Shown in pieces: positions 1 to 7,593 of a DNA stretch of 13,689 nucleotides. Each line of letters begins with the position of its first letter. Position 1 is the stretch's first letter. The notes beneath the pieces are model-generated. The model was not told the origin of the DNA. It ran no database searches and saw only the letters and a list, made by a program, of their open reading frames with translations. A program made the position numbers and the translations under genes. The DNA is from an uncultured Bacilli bacterium (GTDB taxonomy: Bacteria; Bacillota_I; Bacilli_A; RF39; UBA660). The DNA lies in the NCBI GenBank assembly GCA_947628725.1, contig CANRAQ010000027.1:1-13689 (forward strand). The letters are read 5' to 3'.

Positions 1-129
1 TATTTCTTTTGATTTTTCTTTTGTACCATTTATTATATTTATTATTATTGGTACTGCTATTAGGGCTATTATTGCTAGTATTACTATTACTGCTAATAAC
101 TCTATTAATGTAAAACCTTTATTTTTCAT
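1..129 (-). CDS. Type IV prepilin-like / ComGC-type pseudopilin, N-terminal part (cut by window edge)
   Basis: Only the first 43 codons are present; the gene runs off the left edge. The protein begins MKNKGFTLIELLAV, a textbook class III (prepilin) signal: a short lysine-containing leader, the G5|F6 prepilin peptidase cleavage site, the conserved Glu at mature position 5 (E10), then about 20 hydrophobic residues forming the pilin N-terminal helix, and a charged stretch (GTKEKSKEI). Such proteins are processed by a PilD/ComC-type peptidase and assembled into pili or competence pseudopili. The ATG at 129-127 is preceded by a clear AAGGAG ribosome binding site. With only the N terminus visible, a ComGC/ComGD-type pseudopilin cannot be told from a type IV pilin or another prepilin-like protein. 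The class is very likely; the exact subunit is unknown. Confidence 0.85.
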   Translation of the reverse strand, partial: MKNKGFTLIELLAVIVILAIIALIAVPIIINIINGTKEKSKEI

Positions 130-161
130 ATATCCTTACTCCTTTCTTATTTTACATCACT

Positions 162-189
162 ACCATAATATCAAAAAAAAAAAATGCAA
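162..189 (-). promoter_or_regulatory. Possible promoter of the prepilin-like gene
   Basis: The 136-base gap between the nucleosidase gene and the prepilin gene holds no gene. On the minus strand it has a TTGCAT hexamer (189-184), a run of twelve T, and a TATGGT hexamer (167-162) at 16-base spacing, about 30 bases before the ATG. Each hexamer matches the consensus at four of six positions. TATTAT at 170-165 is a better -10 but would leave only 13 bases to the -35. This is a tentative call in AT-rich DNA. Confidence 0.25.
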
Positions 190-265
190 GTGTTTTTTCA
201 AAAATTTTCACATATTTACATTTTTTATGTCTATTATTAATATTATATATTTTTAGATTATTATA

Positions 266-988
266 CTATTTACTTATATTTTTTGTTATTTCATCTATTA
301 TTTCTAAACATAATTTTTGTGATTTTAATGAACTTAATTCATCATAGTTTTGATTTAATAATTCATTATTTGATATAACTCTAATTGCTATAACAGGTGT
401 ATTCATTGAATTAGAAGCAATATATGCTCCTGCAACTTCCATAGATTCACATAATACATTATAGTTTTTATTGTTTGATATTATATCTTTATTATTTTTT
501 GTCCATATATCTCCACTACCTATTTTTCCATATATTACATTATAATTATTAATAGATTTTAAATTTTTTATTTTATTTAATAAATCTTTATTAGTTTTAT
601 ATGATATAAATTCATTATCAAGTGATAAATATCCATCGTTTTTCCAAGGATTAAGTATATTTGTTTCTTTATCTTTTTCCATAGAAAAGTGTGATAGGTA
701 ATAGAAGTCTTCTGCAATTATTATATCTTCTTTATTTATTTCTTTATTGCAAGCACCTGCTGTTCCTTGATTAATTATAAATAGGGGATTATATTTAATT
801 ATTGCTAAAGAAGTAGCAATAGAACTTGTTATTTCCCCTATTTTTGTTTTACTTATTATTACAGGATAATTATTATATGATCCTTCATAAAATATAAAAT
901 TATTATATTCTATTTTTTTAGGTTTTATAGCATCTATTAAATAATTTATCTCTGAATATAAGGCTCCTTGTATTATTATTGGTTTCAT
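266..988 (-). CDS. mtnN: MTA/SAH nucleosidase-like protein (PNP_UDP_1 superfamily), possible Asp-to-Asn active-site change
   Basis: A 240-residue protein of the purine nucleoside phosphorylase/MTA-SAH nucleosidase fold, close to the usual 230. Family landmarks are present: an N-terminal Glu (E13, E. coli E12), NQGTAGA at 73-79 matching the NTGSAG loop, GSGD at 157-160, and ESMEVAGA at 181-188 whose E184 corresponds to the ribose-binding E174. The classical enzyme cleaves 5'-methylthioadenosine and S-adenosylhomocysteine to adenine plus a thioribose in methionine salvage and methyl-cycle clean-up. In the motif normally ISD (Asp197, general acid) this protein reads VISNNE, placing Asn207 where Asp is expected. 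That could mean altered base preference or low activity, so the substrate is uncertain. The gene follows mfd by 10 bases and has an AGGAG ribosome binding site in that junction, so it is probably cotranscribed. No convincing terminator is seen downstream. Confidence 0.8.
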   Translation of the reverse strand: MKPIIIQGALYSEINYLIDAIKPKKIEYNNFIFYEGSYNNYPVIISKTKIGEITSSIATSLAIIKYNPLFIINQGTAGACNKEINKEDIIIAEDFYYLSHFSMEKDKETNILNPWKNDGYLSLDNEFISYKTNKDLLNKIKNLKSINNYNVIYGKIGSGDIWTKNNKDIISNNKNYNVLCESMEVAGAYIASNSMNTPVIAIRVISNNELLNQNYDELSSLKSQKLCLEIIDEITKNISK

Positions 989-998
989 AATTTATCTC

Positions 999-3900
999 CT
1001 ATTTAATTGATTTTTTAAGTATATCTAGCATATCTATTAAGTAATATATAAAGTGTTTATCAAGTCCTACTATATCTAATGTTATAGTTAATTCTTCATT
1101 TTTCATAGAAAATCTAAATTTACGAGTAAGAGATATTACATCTAAGAAAAGTAATTCTCCATCTATTTTTTTTGTTAATTCTTGTGTAAGTGTTATTGAT
1201 ATGAAGTTTTTAGTTTGATTTACTTTTTTAATAGAAATATCTTTAATCTTTTTTTCAAATAATTCTTCATACATATATATAATTATATTTTCATCTAATG
1301 TACCAAATCTATCTTCTAATTCTTTTTTAGTTTTTTCTAGACTATCTATAGAATTTATTTTATTTATTTTTTGATGTATTTCTATCTTTAAATCTTCTTC
1401 TTTTGCATATTTATCATCTATAGTCGTTTCAACTTCTATTAAAGGTTGAGTATCTAATTCATCTTTATCTATATTTATTCCTTTTAATTTATTTATTTCA
1501 TCATTTAACATATCTAGAAATAATTCAACACCAACACTATCTATAAATCCTGATTGTTCTTGTCCTAATATATCTCCTGCACCTCTTATAGATAAATCTC
1601 TCATAGCAATAGAAAATCCACTACCTAATTCAGTAAATTCTTTTATTACATTAAGTCTTTTTTTTGCTACATCTGATAAAATTTTACCTTTATTGTACAT
1701 TAAATATGAGTATGCAATTTTATTACTTCTACCAACTCTACCCCTTATTTGATATAGTTGTGATAATCCATATCTATCTGCATCTATTATTATTAAAGTA
1801 TTAACATTAGGTATATCTATACCAGTTTCAATTATTGTCGTACATAAAAGTACATCATATTCTTTATTCATAAATTTATACATTACATCTTCAAGTTCAT
1901 TTTTTTGCATTCTACCATGGCCACATATTATTTTTGCTTCTGGAATAAGATTTTCTAATAATCTTTTTTTATCTTCCATGGTTGCTATGTCATTATATAG
2001 TATAAATACTTGACCATCTCTAGAAAGTTCTTTATATATTGCATCTTTTATTACATTTAAATTTTCTTCTAGGACATAAGTTTGAATTGGATATCTATCT
2101 ACTGGTGGTGTTTCTATTAAAGATAAACTTCTAACACCGGCAAGTGACATCTGTAATGTTCTTGGAATAGGTGTAGCACTTAATGTTAAAACATCTATAT
2201 TATTTTTATAAGATTTAATTTTTTCTTTATGCTTAACTCCAAATCTTTGTTCTTCATCTATTACAAGTAATCCTAATCTTTTACATACTACATCATCAGA
2301 TAATATTCTATGTGTACCTATTAATAAATCTACTTTACCTTCACTTAAATCTTGTAATATTTCTTTTTGCTTTTTTACTGGAACAAATCTATTTAATAAT
2401 TCTACTCTAACTGGAAATTCTTTAAATCTTTCTATAGCATTATTATAGTGTTGTTTTGATAGAATTGTCGTAGGACATAAAAACATTGCTTGTTTATTTG
2501 ACATAATAGCCTTGAATATTGCACGAAAAGCAACTTCTGTTTTACCATATCCTACATCTCCACAAAGTAATCTATCCATAGGTTTTTTGCTTTCCATATC
2601 CTTTTTTATTTCATCTGTTACTTTTATTTGATCTTTAGTTTCTTCATATGGGAAATTTTTTTCAAATTCTACTTGTTCTTCTGTATCTTTTGCAAAAGCA
2701 TAACCTATAGACATTTCTCTTTCTGAATATAATTTAAGTAAATCTCCTGCAATATTTTCTATTTTTTTCTTTATATGTAATTTAGTTTTTGCCCATTCAG
2801 TTCCACCTAATTTATTAACTTTTGGTACTATTCCTTCATTTGATGAATATTTATTTATAAATTCTAATTTTTCAACTGGTATATATAATTTATCTTCATC
2901 TTTATACTCAATAGTTATATAATCTTTTTTTAAACCATTTTTAGTAAGTGTTTTAATACCTTTATAAATTCCTATACCATGGGCAAAATGTACTACATAA
3001 TCACCTATATTTAATTTATTTATATCTCTAATTTTTGATCCCATTTTAAATTTAGATTTATATGCGATATTGTTTTCTTTTTTATTAAATAATTCCTTTT
3101 CTGATACTACTACAAAGTTATTAATTATATATCCATTTTTTATCTTTTTTACTATTAAATTTATTTTATTTTCTATTATGGTATTGATGCTAGTGAATAT
3201 AATATTTTTATTATTAAGTTCTTCTTCTAATTTATTTATTTTATATCTATCAGATAAACAAATAATTACAGTTTTACCATCTTTTATATATTGATTTAAT
3301 CTTTTATTTATTAAATCCATACCACCACTAAAATTATCAAGTTCAAAAGATTGATATGATTTATACTTGATATTTTTATTTAATTTAGTTTTATTATCAA
3401 ATGAAGCAAAATCTATTTCATCTAAATTATAGGAATCTAATAAATCAAACATAAACTTGGTATTTTTATTTAATTCATTAGTTTTTTTATAGTCATCAAT
3501 TTCTTCTGTTAATAATTTATAACTTGTATTAATTGATGATTTATCATCATAAATAAGTATAGGATTTTTTAAATAATCTAATATTGAAGATGGCTTAATA
3601 TAATTTATAATTTCTCTTTGTTTTAAATCTTCTTCTATTTCTTTATCAACTATAAATTCAGTAGTTGGAGTTATTGTAATTTCATCTAAATTTGATTTTG
3701 ATATTTGTGTATCAATATCAAATTCGCTAATTCTATCTATTTGATCACCCCAAAATTCTATTCTAATAGGATTAGAATAGTTTATTGGAAATACATCTAT
3801 AATAAATCCACGAACTGCCATTTCACCAGTTTTATTTACTAAAGATTCTCTTTTATATCCTATTTTATATAGGTTACTTACTAATTTTTCTAAATTTATT

Positions 3901-4289
3901 TCATCATTTTTTCTTATAGTACAATATGATTTTTTATATTCTTTAGGATTTGGTAAAAATCTTAAGAATCCCATTAAGTTAGTTATAATTATTCTATTTT
4001 CATTCATTATATTATTTAATGTATCTAATCTTGTAAATTTAAATTCAGGACTTATAGCCAGTGCCTCACTAGTCAAAAAATCATCCATTGGAAAAAAGGA
4101 TACTTTATCAGTATAGTTAAGTAATGTTTGATATAATCTATTTGCTTCATATATAGATGGTGCGACACATAGTATGCTTCTATTTTCTTTTTTATATTTT
4201 TTATATATAAAAAGGCCTTTTAGTTCGGATGTTAAACCAGTTATGACATTATAATCTAAATCATTTAATATGTTATCTAAAAAATTCAT
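999..4289 (-). CDS. mfd: Transcription-repair coupling factor Mfd
   Basis: A 1096-residue SF2 translocase that removes RNA polymerase stalled at DNA lesions and recruits UvrA for nucleotide excision repair. It is slightly shorter than the usual 1150-1180. Order of domains: N-terminal UvrB-like region (about 1-330), RNA-polymerase-interacting CarD-like domain with YVVHFAHGIG at 431-440, then the RecG-like helicase core with Walker A GDVGYGKTE (577-585), DEEQ (678-681), LSATPIPRT (703-711) and a GRVGRS motif further on, followed by GAGDILGQEQSG in the translocation region and the C-terminal TRCF domain. The ATG has a strong AAAGGAGG site. pth ends 41 bases upstream and the nucleosidase gene starts 10 bases downstream, which suggests one transcription unit. 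The missing length lies in the less conserved N-terminal and linker parts; all helicase motifs are intact. Confidence 0.97.
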   Translation of the reverse strand: MNFLDNILNDLDYNVITGLTSELKGLFIYKKYKKENRSILCVAPSIYEANRLYQTLLNYTDKVSFFPMDDFLTSEALAISPEFKFTRLDTLNNIMNENRIIITNLMGFLRFLPNPKEYKKSYCTIRKNDEINLEKLVSNLYKIGYKRESLVNKTGEMAVRGFIIDVFPINYSNPIRIEFWGDQIDRISEFDIDTQISKSNLDEITITPTTEFIVDKEIEEDLKQREIINYIKPSSILDYLKNPILIYDDKSSINTSYKLLTEEIDDYKKTNELNKNTKFMFDLLDSYNLDEIDFASFDNKTKLNKNIKYKSYQSFELDNFSGGMDLINKRLNQYIKDGKTVIICLSDRYKINKLEEELNNKNIIFTSINTIIENKINLIVKKIKNGYIINNFVVVSEKELFNKKENNIAYKSKFKMGSKIRDINKLNIGDYVVHFAHGIGIYKGIKTLTKNGLKKDYITIEYKDEDKLYIPVEKLEFINKYSSNEGIVPKVNKLGGTEWAKTKLHIKKKIENIAGDLLKLYSEREMSIGYAFAKDTEEQVEFEKNFPYEETKDQIKVTDEIKKDMESKKPMDRLLCGDVGYGKTEVAFRAIFKAIMSNKQAMFLCPTTILSKQHYNNAIERFKEFPVRVELLNRFVPVKKQKEILQDLSEGKVDLLIGTHRILSDDVVCKRLGLLVIDEEQRFGVKHKEKIKSYKNNIDVLTLSATPIPRTLQMSLAGVRSLSLIETPPVDRYPIQTYVLEENLNVIKDAIYKELSRDGQVFILYNDIATMEDKKRLLENLIPEAKIICGHGRMQKNELEDVMYKFMNKEYDVLLCTTIIETGIDIPNVNTLIIIDADRYGLSQLYQIRGRVGRSNKIAYSYLMYNKGKILSDVAKKRLNVIKEFTELGSGFSIAMRDLSIRGAGDILGQEQSGFIDSVGVELFLDMLNDEINKLKGINIDKDELDTQPLIEVETTIDDKYAKEEDLKIEIHQKINKINSIDSLEKTKKELEDRFGTLDENIIIYMYEELFEKKIKDISIKKVNQTKNFISITLTQELTKKIDGELLFLDVISLTRKFRFSMKNEELTITLDIVGLDKHFIYYLIDMLDILKKSIK

Positions 4290-4311
4290 AATATCCTCCT
4301 TTCACGACTAA

Positions 4312-4332
4312 AATGATACACTTGGTATCATT
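4312..4332 (-). other. Hairpin at the pth-mfd junction
   Basis: A perfect inverted repeat with 8-bp arms (AATGATAC / GTATCATT) and a 5-base loop overlaps the pth stop codon, about 20 bases before the mfd start. It is followed on the minus strand by only TTAG rather than a T-run, so it is a weak terminator at best. It could be an RNA processing or stability element between the two genes. Confidence 0.35.
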
Positions 4333-4885
4333 AATTGTATTTATTCATTACATTATCAAATGGCAATTTTAAATAATCTTCTATAATATTTGAAATATTA
4401 TCGATTATTGGATTAATTAAATCTAATTCTTCTTTGTTAAATTTACCTAATACATAATCTTTTGTATCTATTGTTTTATTATTAGATATTCCAATTTTTA
4501 TCCTTTTATATTCATTTGTAGATAAATTTTGTTCTATATTTTTAAGACCATTATGACCACCACTTGAACCTTTATATCTTAAACGATATGAACCTACTTT
4601 AGTATCTAAATCATCACATATAATTAATATATCGTTAATATTTATCTTAAAAAAATTTACAAAATCTCTTATTACTTCCCCAGATAAATTCATATATTTT
4701 TGTGGTTTTAACAATATTATTTTCTCATTATTATAATTAAATTGTGTATATAAACCATTAAATTTATTAGAATCTAATGTAACATTAAAATAATTACATA
4801 TTTTATCTATACACATAAATCCTATATTATGTCTAGTATTATTGTATTCACGCCCAGGATTACCTAAACCAACTATAAGTTTCAT
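4331..4885 (-). CDS. pth: Peptidyl-tRNA hydrolase
   Basis: A 184-residue protein of the bacterial Pth family, of typical length. The enzyme hydrolyses the ester bond of peptidyl-tRNAs dropped by the ribosome and is essential in most bacteria. Visible family motifs: GLGNPG at 6-11 with N9, the catalytic TRHN with H19, KPQKYMNLSGE at 60-70 with N66, ICDDLD at 89-94 with D91, and the GSSGGHNGL loop ending with N112. These correspond to E. coli N10, H20, N68, D93 and N114. The start ATG has only a weak purine-rich AAGAAG site. The gene lies 62 bases after the accessory ATPase/TOPRIM-like pair with no obvious promoter or terminator between them, so it may be read partly from the accessory promoter. 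mfd follows 41 bases downstream. Confidence 0.96.
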   Translation of the reverse strand: MKLIVGLGNPGREYNNTRHNIGFMCIDKICNYFNVTLDSNKFNGLYTQFNYNNEKIILLKPQKYMNLSGEVIRDFVNFFKININDILIICDDLDTKVGSYRLRYKGSSGGHNGLKNIEQNLSTNEYKRIKIGISNNKTIDTKDYVLGKFNKEELDLINPIIDNISNIIEDYLKLPFDNVMNKYN

Positions 4886-4947
4886 AAATCACTTCTTTTC
4901 TATCTTAATAAATCAGCAACATATAATTCATCCTTATTATGTTTTTT

Positions 4948-5427
4948 TTATTTCTTATATTCTATTAAATTATTAACTAATACATTAACTCTATTTTCAT
5001 AATAATCATTAAAAAATTTAGTTGATTGATCAAACATAATTCTATTATATGATATATTTTCTTTTGCATATTGTTTTGGGGATTTTTTTGATTTTTTATA
5101 TTTATTATACATTTTTTCATTTAAAATAAGTAATATTTCAAGTTCAGGTTTAGTACAATATTTAAAAATATTATCTTTTGATACAATATCTTTTAAATCG
5201 TTTGGTATTTTAAGTTTATCACTTTGTTTATCTCCAATTCTATATATGATTACACTATTATTATATCTTCTAAGTTCGCTTTTAATAAAAGGATTATTTA
5301 ATTGCCTTATATTATATGGCTTTCTACCTATCAAATCATCTCTTGTAAATTTTAATTTATTATTATCTAAAAGCAATTCTATTATCTTTTCTTCGTTAGC
5401 ACCTTCGCACATAACTAATATTTTCAT
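4948..5427 (-). CDS. Small CEG-motif protein, TOPRIM/RloB-like, partner of the adjacent ATPase
   Basis: A 159-residue protein I cannot assign to a named family with certainty. It starts KILVMCEGANEEKIIELLL, a beta strand followed by C-E-G (E8) and a helix, which is how TOPRIM and RloB-type proteins begin (compare the xVxEG start of OLD nucleases and the VCEG start of RloB). A second strand, VIIYRIGDKQSD (59-70), carries D66 and D70 where TOPRIM domains have an acidic metal-binding motif, though the spacing is D-x3-D rather than DxD. A third block, CTKPELEILLILNE (91-104), resembles the acidic block after the core in RloB-like proteins, and a Lys-rich helix follows. It is shorter than RloB (about 200) or AriB-type proteins (about 300). 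Its ATG shares a base with the ATPase stop codon (TAATG), implying translational coupling. Inferred role: nuclease-like effector of a two-gene defence or stress module. Confidence 0.6.
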   Translation of the reverse strand: MKILVMCEGANEEKIIELLLDNNKLKFTRDDLIGRKPYNIRQLNNPFIKSELRRYNNSVIIYRIGDKQSDKLKIPNDLKDIVSKDNIFKYCTKPELEILLILNEKMYNKYKKSKKSPKQYAKENISYNRIMFDQSTKFFNDYYENRVNVLVNNLIEYKK

Positions 5428-6557
5428 TACATTAACTCTTTCTTAAAATTCATTAATGATTCATAATTTACATCAGTATTAAAAGTATTACTATAGAATT
5501 TACTGCTTTTTGATAATTCGGGTCTAAATTTATAAGTTGTATACATATTTTCAAGTTTTATTTTTTTATCATATTTTGATATATAAATATTATCACTTCT
5601 ATTAAATAAATCAAGCAATTCGCAATAATGTGTAGTAAATATTAATGTAGCATTATTTTTGTTTACTGATTTATCTTTATATAGACTAAGTAAATTTTCA
5701 ACTAATTTTTTATGAAAATGGTTTTCTATTTCATCTATTATTAAATCACTACCATATTTTAGTGAATATACTACAAAAGTAAATAAACCGAATCCCTTTG
5801 TAGTACCACTAGATAATACTTGACTTAATTGTATACTTGTTAATTCTTTTGTTGTTTTATTACTATAATATATTTTAAATTTGTTTTCATTAATCATTTC
5901 TAAATTTTCTATATGCTCGTCAAATATTTTTAATATGGATTCAATTATTTTTTTATTATTTCCCAACAATTTATAAATATTAAAAAAACCTGCAAAATTT
6001 GAATATTCTCTATCACTATCTGATACATATATGCCTCTAAAATCAATATTTTTTAATAACAAATATATAATTGATGTATCTTTTGGAAGATCAACATTAG
6101 TATTAATTAACTCATATTTATCATAATCAAATATTTTTTTTGCATAAGTTTTCATATATATTCGCCTAAATAATTTTTGATTTTCAAACATTATTGTATT
6201 TCCAATAGAAGTATCTTTTATTATATCAGTTGTATATCTATATAAATAACCTTCATGGTAAAATGTAACATCTAAACTTACACGGCTATCACAATAGTTG
6301 AATATATATGAAGAATTTTTTACTCTAAATGTTGAAAAAATATCATAAACTAATGCAAGTAGTTGAACGGCAGTCGTTTTTCCAGATGCATTTTTACCAA
6401 CTATACTTAATGTTTTATAAACAAAAAGATTTTCTGCTATTTCATTTAGTTCAAATTCTTTATCTTCTTCATTTTTATTAGCTATTGGAATAAATGATAT
6501 TGTAAAATCATTTTCACATAATTTAAAATTATTTGCAACAATTTTTAATAATTTCAT
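5427..6557 (-). CDS. ABC/AAA15-type ATPase of a two-gene, defence-like module
   Basis: A 376-residue SMC/OLD-like ATPase when started at the ATG at 6557. It begins MKLLKIVANNFKL, the usual opening strand of this family. It has Walker A GKNASGKTT (54-62), an ABC signature-like LSSGTTKG (248-255), Walker B DLIIDEIE (271-278) with its catalytic Glu, and a switch His in TTHYCEL (H310). No membrane segment is seen, so it is not a transporter. The family includes the ATPase halves of RloAB, AbiL and PARIS, which sense infection and control a partner effector. Here the partner is the overlapping CEG-motif gene. Start choice: in-frame alternatives are TTG 6587 (ten more residues, 386 in all) and ATG 6578. 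I chose 6557 because the family homology begins there and an AGAGGA site precedes it, although the 12-base spacing is long. Function in defence is inferred. Confidence 0.8.
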   Translation of the reverse strand: MKLLKIVANNFKLCENDFTISFIPIANKNEEDKEFELNEIAENLFVYKTLSIVGKNASGKTTAVQLLALVYDIFSTFRVKNSSYIFNYCDSRVSLDVTFYHEGYLYRYTTDIIKDTSIGNTIMFENQKLFRRIYMKTYAKKIFDYDKYELINTNVDLPKDTSIIYLLLKNIDFRGIYVSDSDREYSNFAGFFNIYKLLGNNKKIIESILKIFDEHIENLEMINENKFKIYYSNKTTKELTSIQLSQVLSSGTTKGFGLFTFVVYSLKYGSDLIIDEIENHFHKKLVENLLSLYKDKSVNKNNATLIFTTHYCELLDLFNRSDNIYISKYDKKIKLENMYTTYKFRPELSKSSKFYSNTFNTDVNYESLMNFKKELM

Positions 6558-6569
6558 ACTAACAAACCA

Positions 6570-6575
6570 TCCTCT
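6570..6575 (-). promoter_or_regulatory. Ribosome binding site candidate for the ATPase gene
   Basis: AGAGGA lies 12 bases before the ATG at 6557, farther than usual. The TTG at 6587 has a GAGG about 11 bases upstream, and the ATG at 6578 has no clear site. The start is therefore not fully settled. Confidence 0.4.
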
Positions 6576-6633
6576 CATGTTAATCAATAGTAATGAAACC
6601 TCAAATCAGTTTTTAAACTATCTCCTCAAAACT

Positions 6634-6642
6634 ATTATATCA
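6634..6642 (-). promoter_or_regulatory. Extended -10 promoter of the ATPase/TOPRIM-like module
   Basis: On the minus strand the sequence reads TGATATAAT: a perfect TATAAT preceded by the TGn extension of sigma-A extended -10 promoters. The -35 region (around TGTATT) is poor, which such promoters tolerate. Transcription would start near 6627, giving a leader of about 70 bases before the ATG at 6557. The accessory pair thus appears to have its own promoter. Confidence 0.55.
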
Positions 6643-6682
6643 CAATTAATTTTAAAAAATACATTTTTTTTGTTATTTTTTT

Positions 6683-6701
6683 TATAATATGGTATATTAT
6701 A
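6683..6701. repeat. Short AT-only inverted repeat upstream of the module promoter
   Basis: An 8-bp perfect inverted repeat (TATAATAT / ATATTATA) around a 3-base centre lies about 40 bases upstream of the extended -10. It could be an operator, a second -10 region (it contains TATAAT on the minus strand), or chance in AT-rich DNA. No T-run follows on either strand, so it is not a terminator. Confidence 0.3.
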
Positions 6702-6702
6702 C

Positions 6703-6730
6703 AAAAAAATATAAAAATTTAAATTTATAT
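6703..6730 (-). terminator. Weak A/U-only hairpin plus T-run after rsmI
   Basis: On the minus strand ATATAAA and TTTATAT can pair in a 7-bp stem (6709-6715 with 6724-6730) with an 8-base loop, followed by six T. The stem overlaps the rsmI stop codon and contains no G-C pair, so it would be weak. Position and T-run suit a terminator of the holB-rsmI unit. Confidence 0.25.
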
Positions 6731-7564
6731 ATTATGATATATGTCATATACTTCACTTTTTTTCATACCGCGTTCACGAGCAACTATTTTAATAGCATCC
6801 ATAGAACTTTTTCCATCTTCAATATATAAGTTAACATGATCATATATACTTAAATTTTTATATTCTGTAGTATTTTTATTTCCTTCTACTACTATTACAA
6901 GTTCTCCTTTGTATTCATTGTTTTGTTCTATTAATTCTTTTATTGTTCCCCTATATATTTCTTCATATTTTTTAGTTATTTCCCGGGAAATTGAAATTTT
7001 TCTATTATTTCCCAAAATATTTCCCAAGTCGATTAATGTTTTATTTATACGATGTGGTGCTTCATAAATAATTAATGTGGCATCTATATTTTTTAAAAAT
7101 TCTAATTCTTTTCTTCTTGCACTATCTTGTGGTTTCAAAAAACCATAATAATAAAATGGCATAGGACTAATACCTGAAGATGTTAGTGCTGGTATTAGCG
7201 CAGTTGGACCAGGTAAACTTACAACATTATAGCCATTTTCAATTGCAAAATTAGCAAGTTCATAACCTGGATCACTTATTATAGGTGTTCCTCTATCACT
7301 TACAAGGCCAACATTTAATCCTGATTTTAAATATTCTAATAACTTTTCTTTATTTTTTGATTCATTATATTCATGTGAAGATATTAGTTTTTTATTTATA
7401 TCGTAATGTTTTAATAATTGTAAGGTTACTCTAGTATCCTCACAAAATATAACATCTACCATCTTTAGAGTATTAACTGCTCTAATAGTTATATCTTCCA
7501 TATTTCCTATTGGTGTTGGTATTAAATATAATGTTGGTGTATTATCATAACTTTTTTGTGACAT
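6725..7564 (-). CDS. rsmI: 16S rRNA 2'-O-ribose C1402 methyltransferase RsmI
   Basis: A 279-residue tetrapyrrole-methylase-fold enzyme that uses S-adenosylmethionine to methylate the 2'-OH of C1402 in the decoding centre of 16S rRNA. Motifs: LYLIPTPIGNMEDIT (12-26), FCEDTR (40-45), the family loop SDRGTPIISDPG (89-100), and VSLPGPTALIPAL (115-127). Most relatives have SDAGTP; the Arg is a mild variation. The ATG at 7564 is preferred over the in-frame GTG at 7576 because B. subtilis RsmI begins at the equivalent point (MxQKSxxN...TLYLxPTPIGN) and an AGAGGTG site sits nine bases upstream, overlapping the GTG. The gene is fourth in the holB - ricT - trmN6-like - rsmI set, an arrangement conserved in Firmicutes except that yabA and yazA are missing here. 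Confidence 0.95.
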   Translation of the reverse strand: MSQKSYDNTPTLYLIPTPIGNMEDITIRAVNTLKMVDVIFCEDTRVTLQLLKHYDINKKLISSHEYNESKNKEKLLEYLKSGLNVGLVSDRGTPIISDPGYELANFAIENGYNVVSLPGPTALIPALTSSGISPMPFYYYGFLKPQDSARRKELEFLKNIDATLIIYEAPHRINKTLIDLGNILGNNRKISISREITKKYEEIYRGTIKELIEQNNEYKGELVIVVEGNKNTTEYKNLSIYDHVNLYIEDGKSSMDAIKIVARERGMKKSEVYDIYHNI

Positions 7565-7573
7565 ATAGTCATT

Positions 7574-7580
7574 CACCTCT
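7574..7580 (-). promoter_or_regulatory. Ribosome binding site that fixes the rsmI start
   Basis: AGAGGTG lies nine bases before ATG 7564. It overlaps the alternative GTG at 7576, which therefore has no proper site of its own. Confidence 0.6.
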
Positions 7581-7593
7581 TTTTTATATCAAT

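Noticed and set aside
130..265. A terminator for the nucleosidase gene
   Set aside because: There is a run of twelve T, but the sequence before it forms only a few interrupted pairs (GTG/CAC with a mismatched base), not a stable stem.
3070..3294. Plus-strand reading frame within mfd
   Set aside because: It is antisense to a strongly conserved gene, low in complexity (Phe/Leu/Ile-rich), and has no family motif; it is a shadow of AT-rich coding sequence.
4886..4947. An eight-codon ATG reading frame before pth that might be a leader peptide
   Set aside because: It is too short, has no attenuator-like hairpins near it, and is expected by chance in such DNA.
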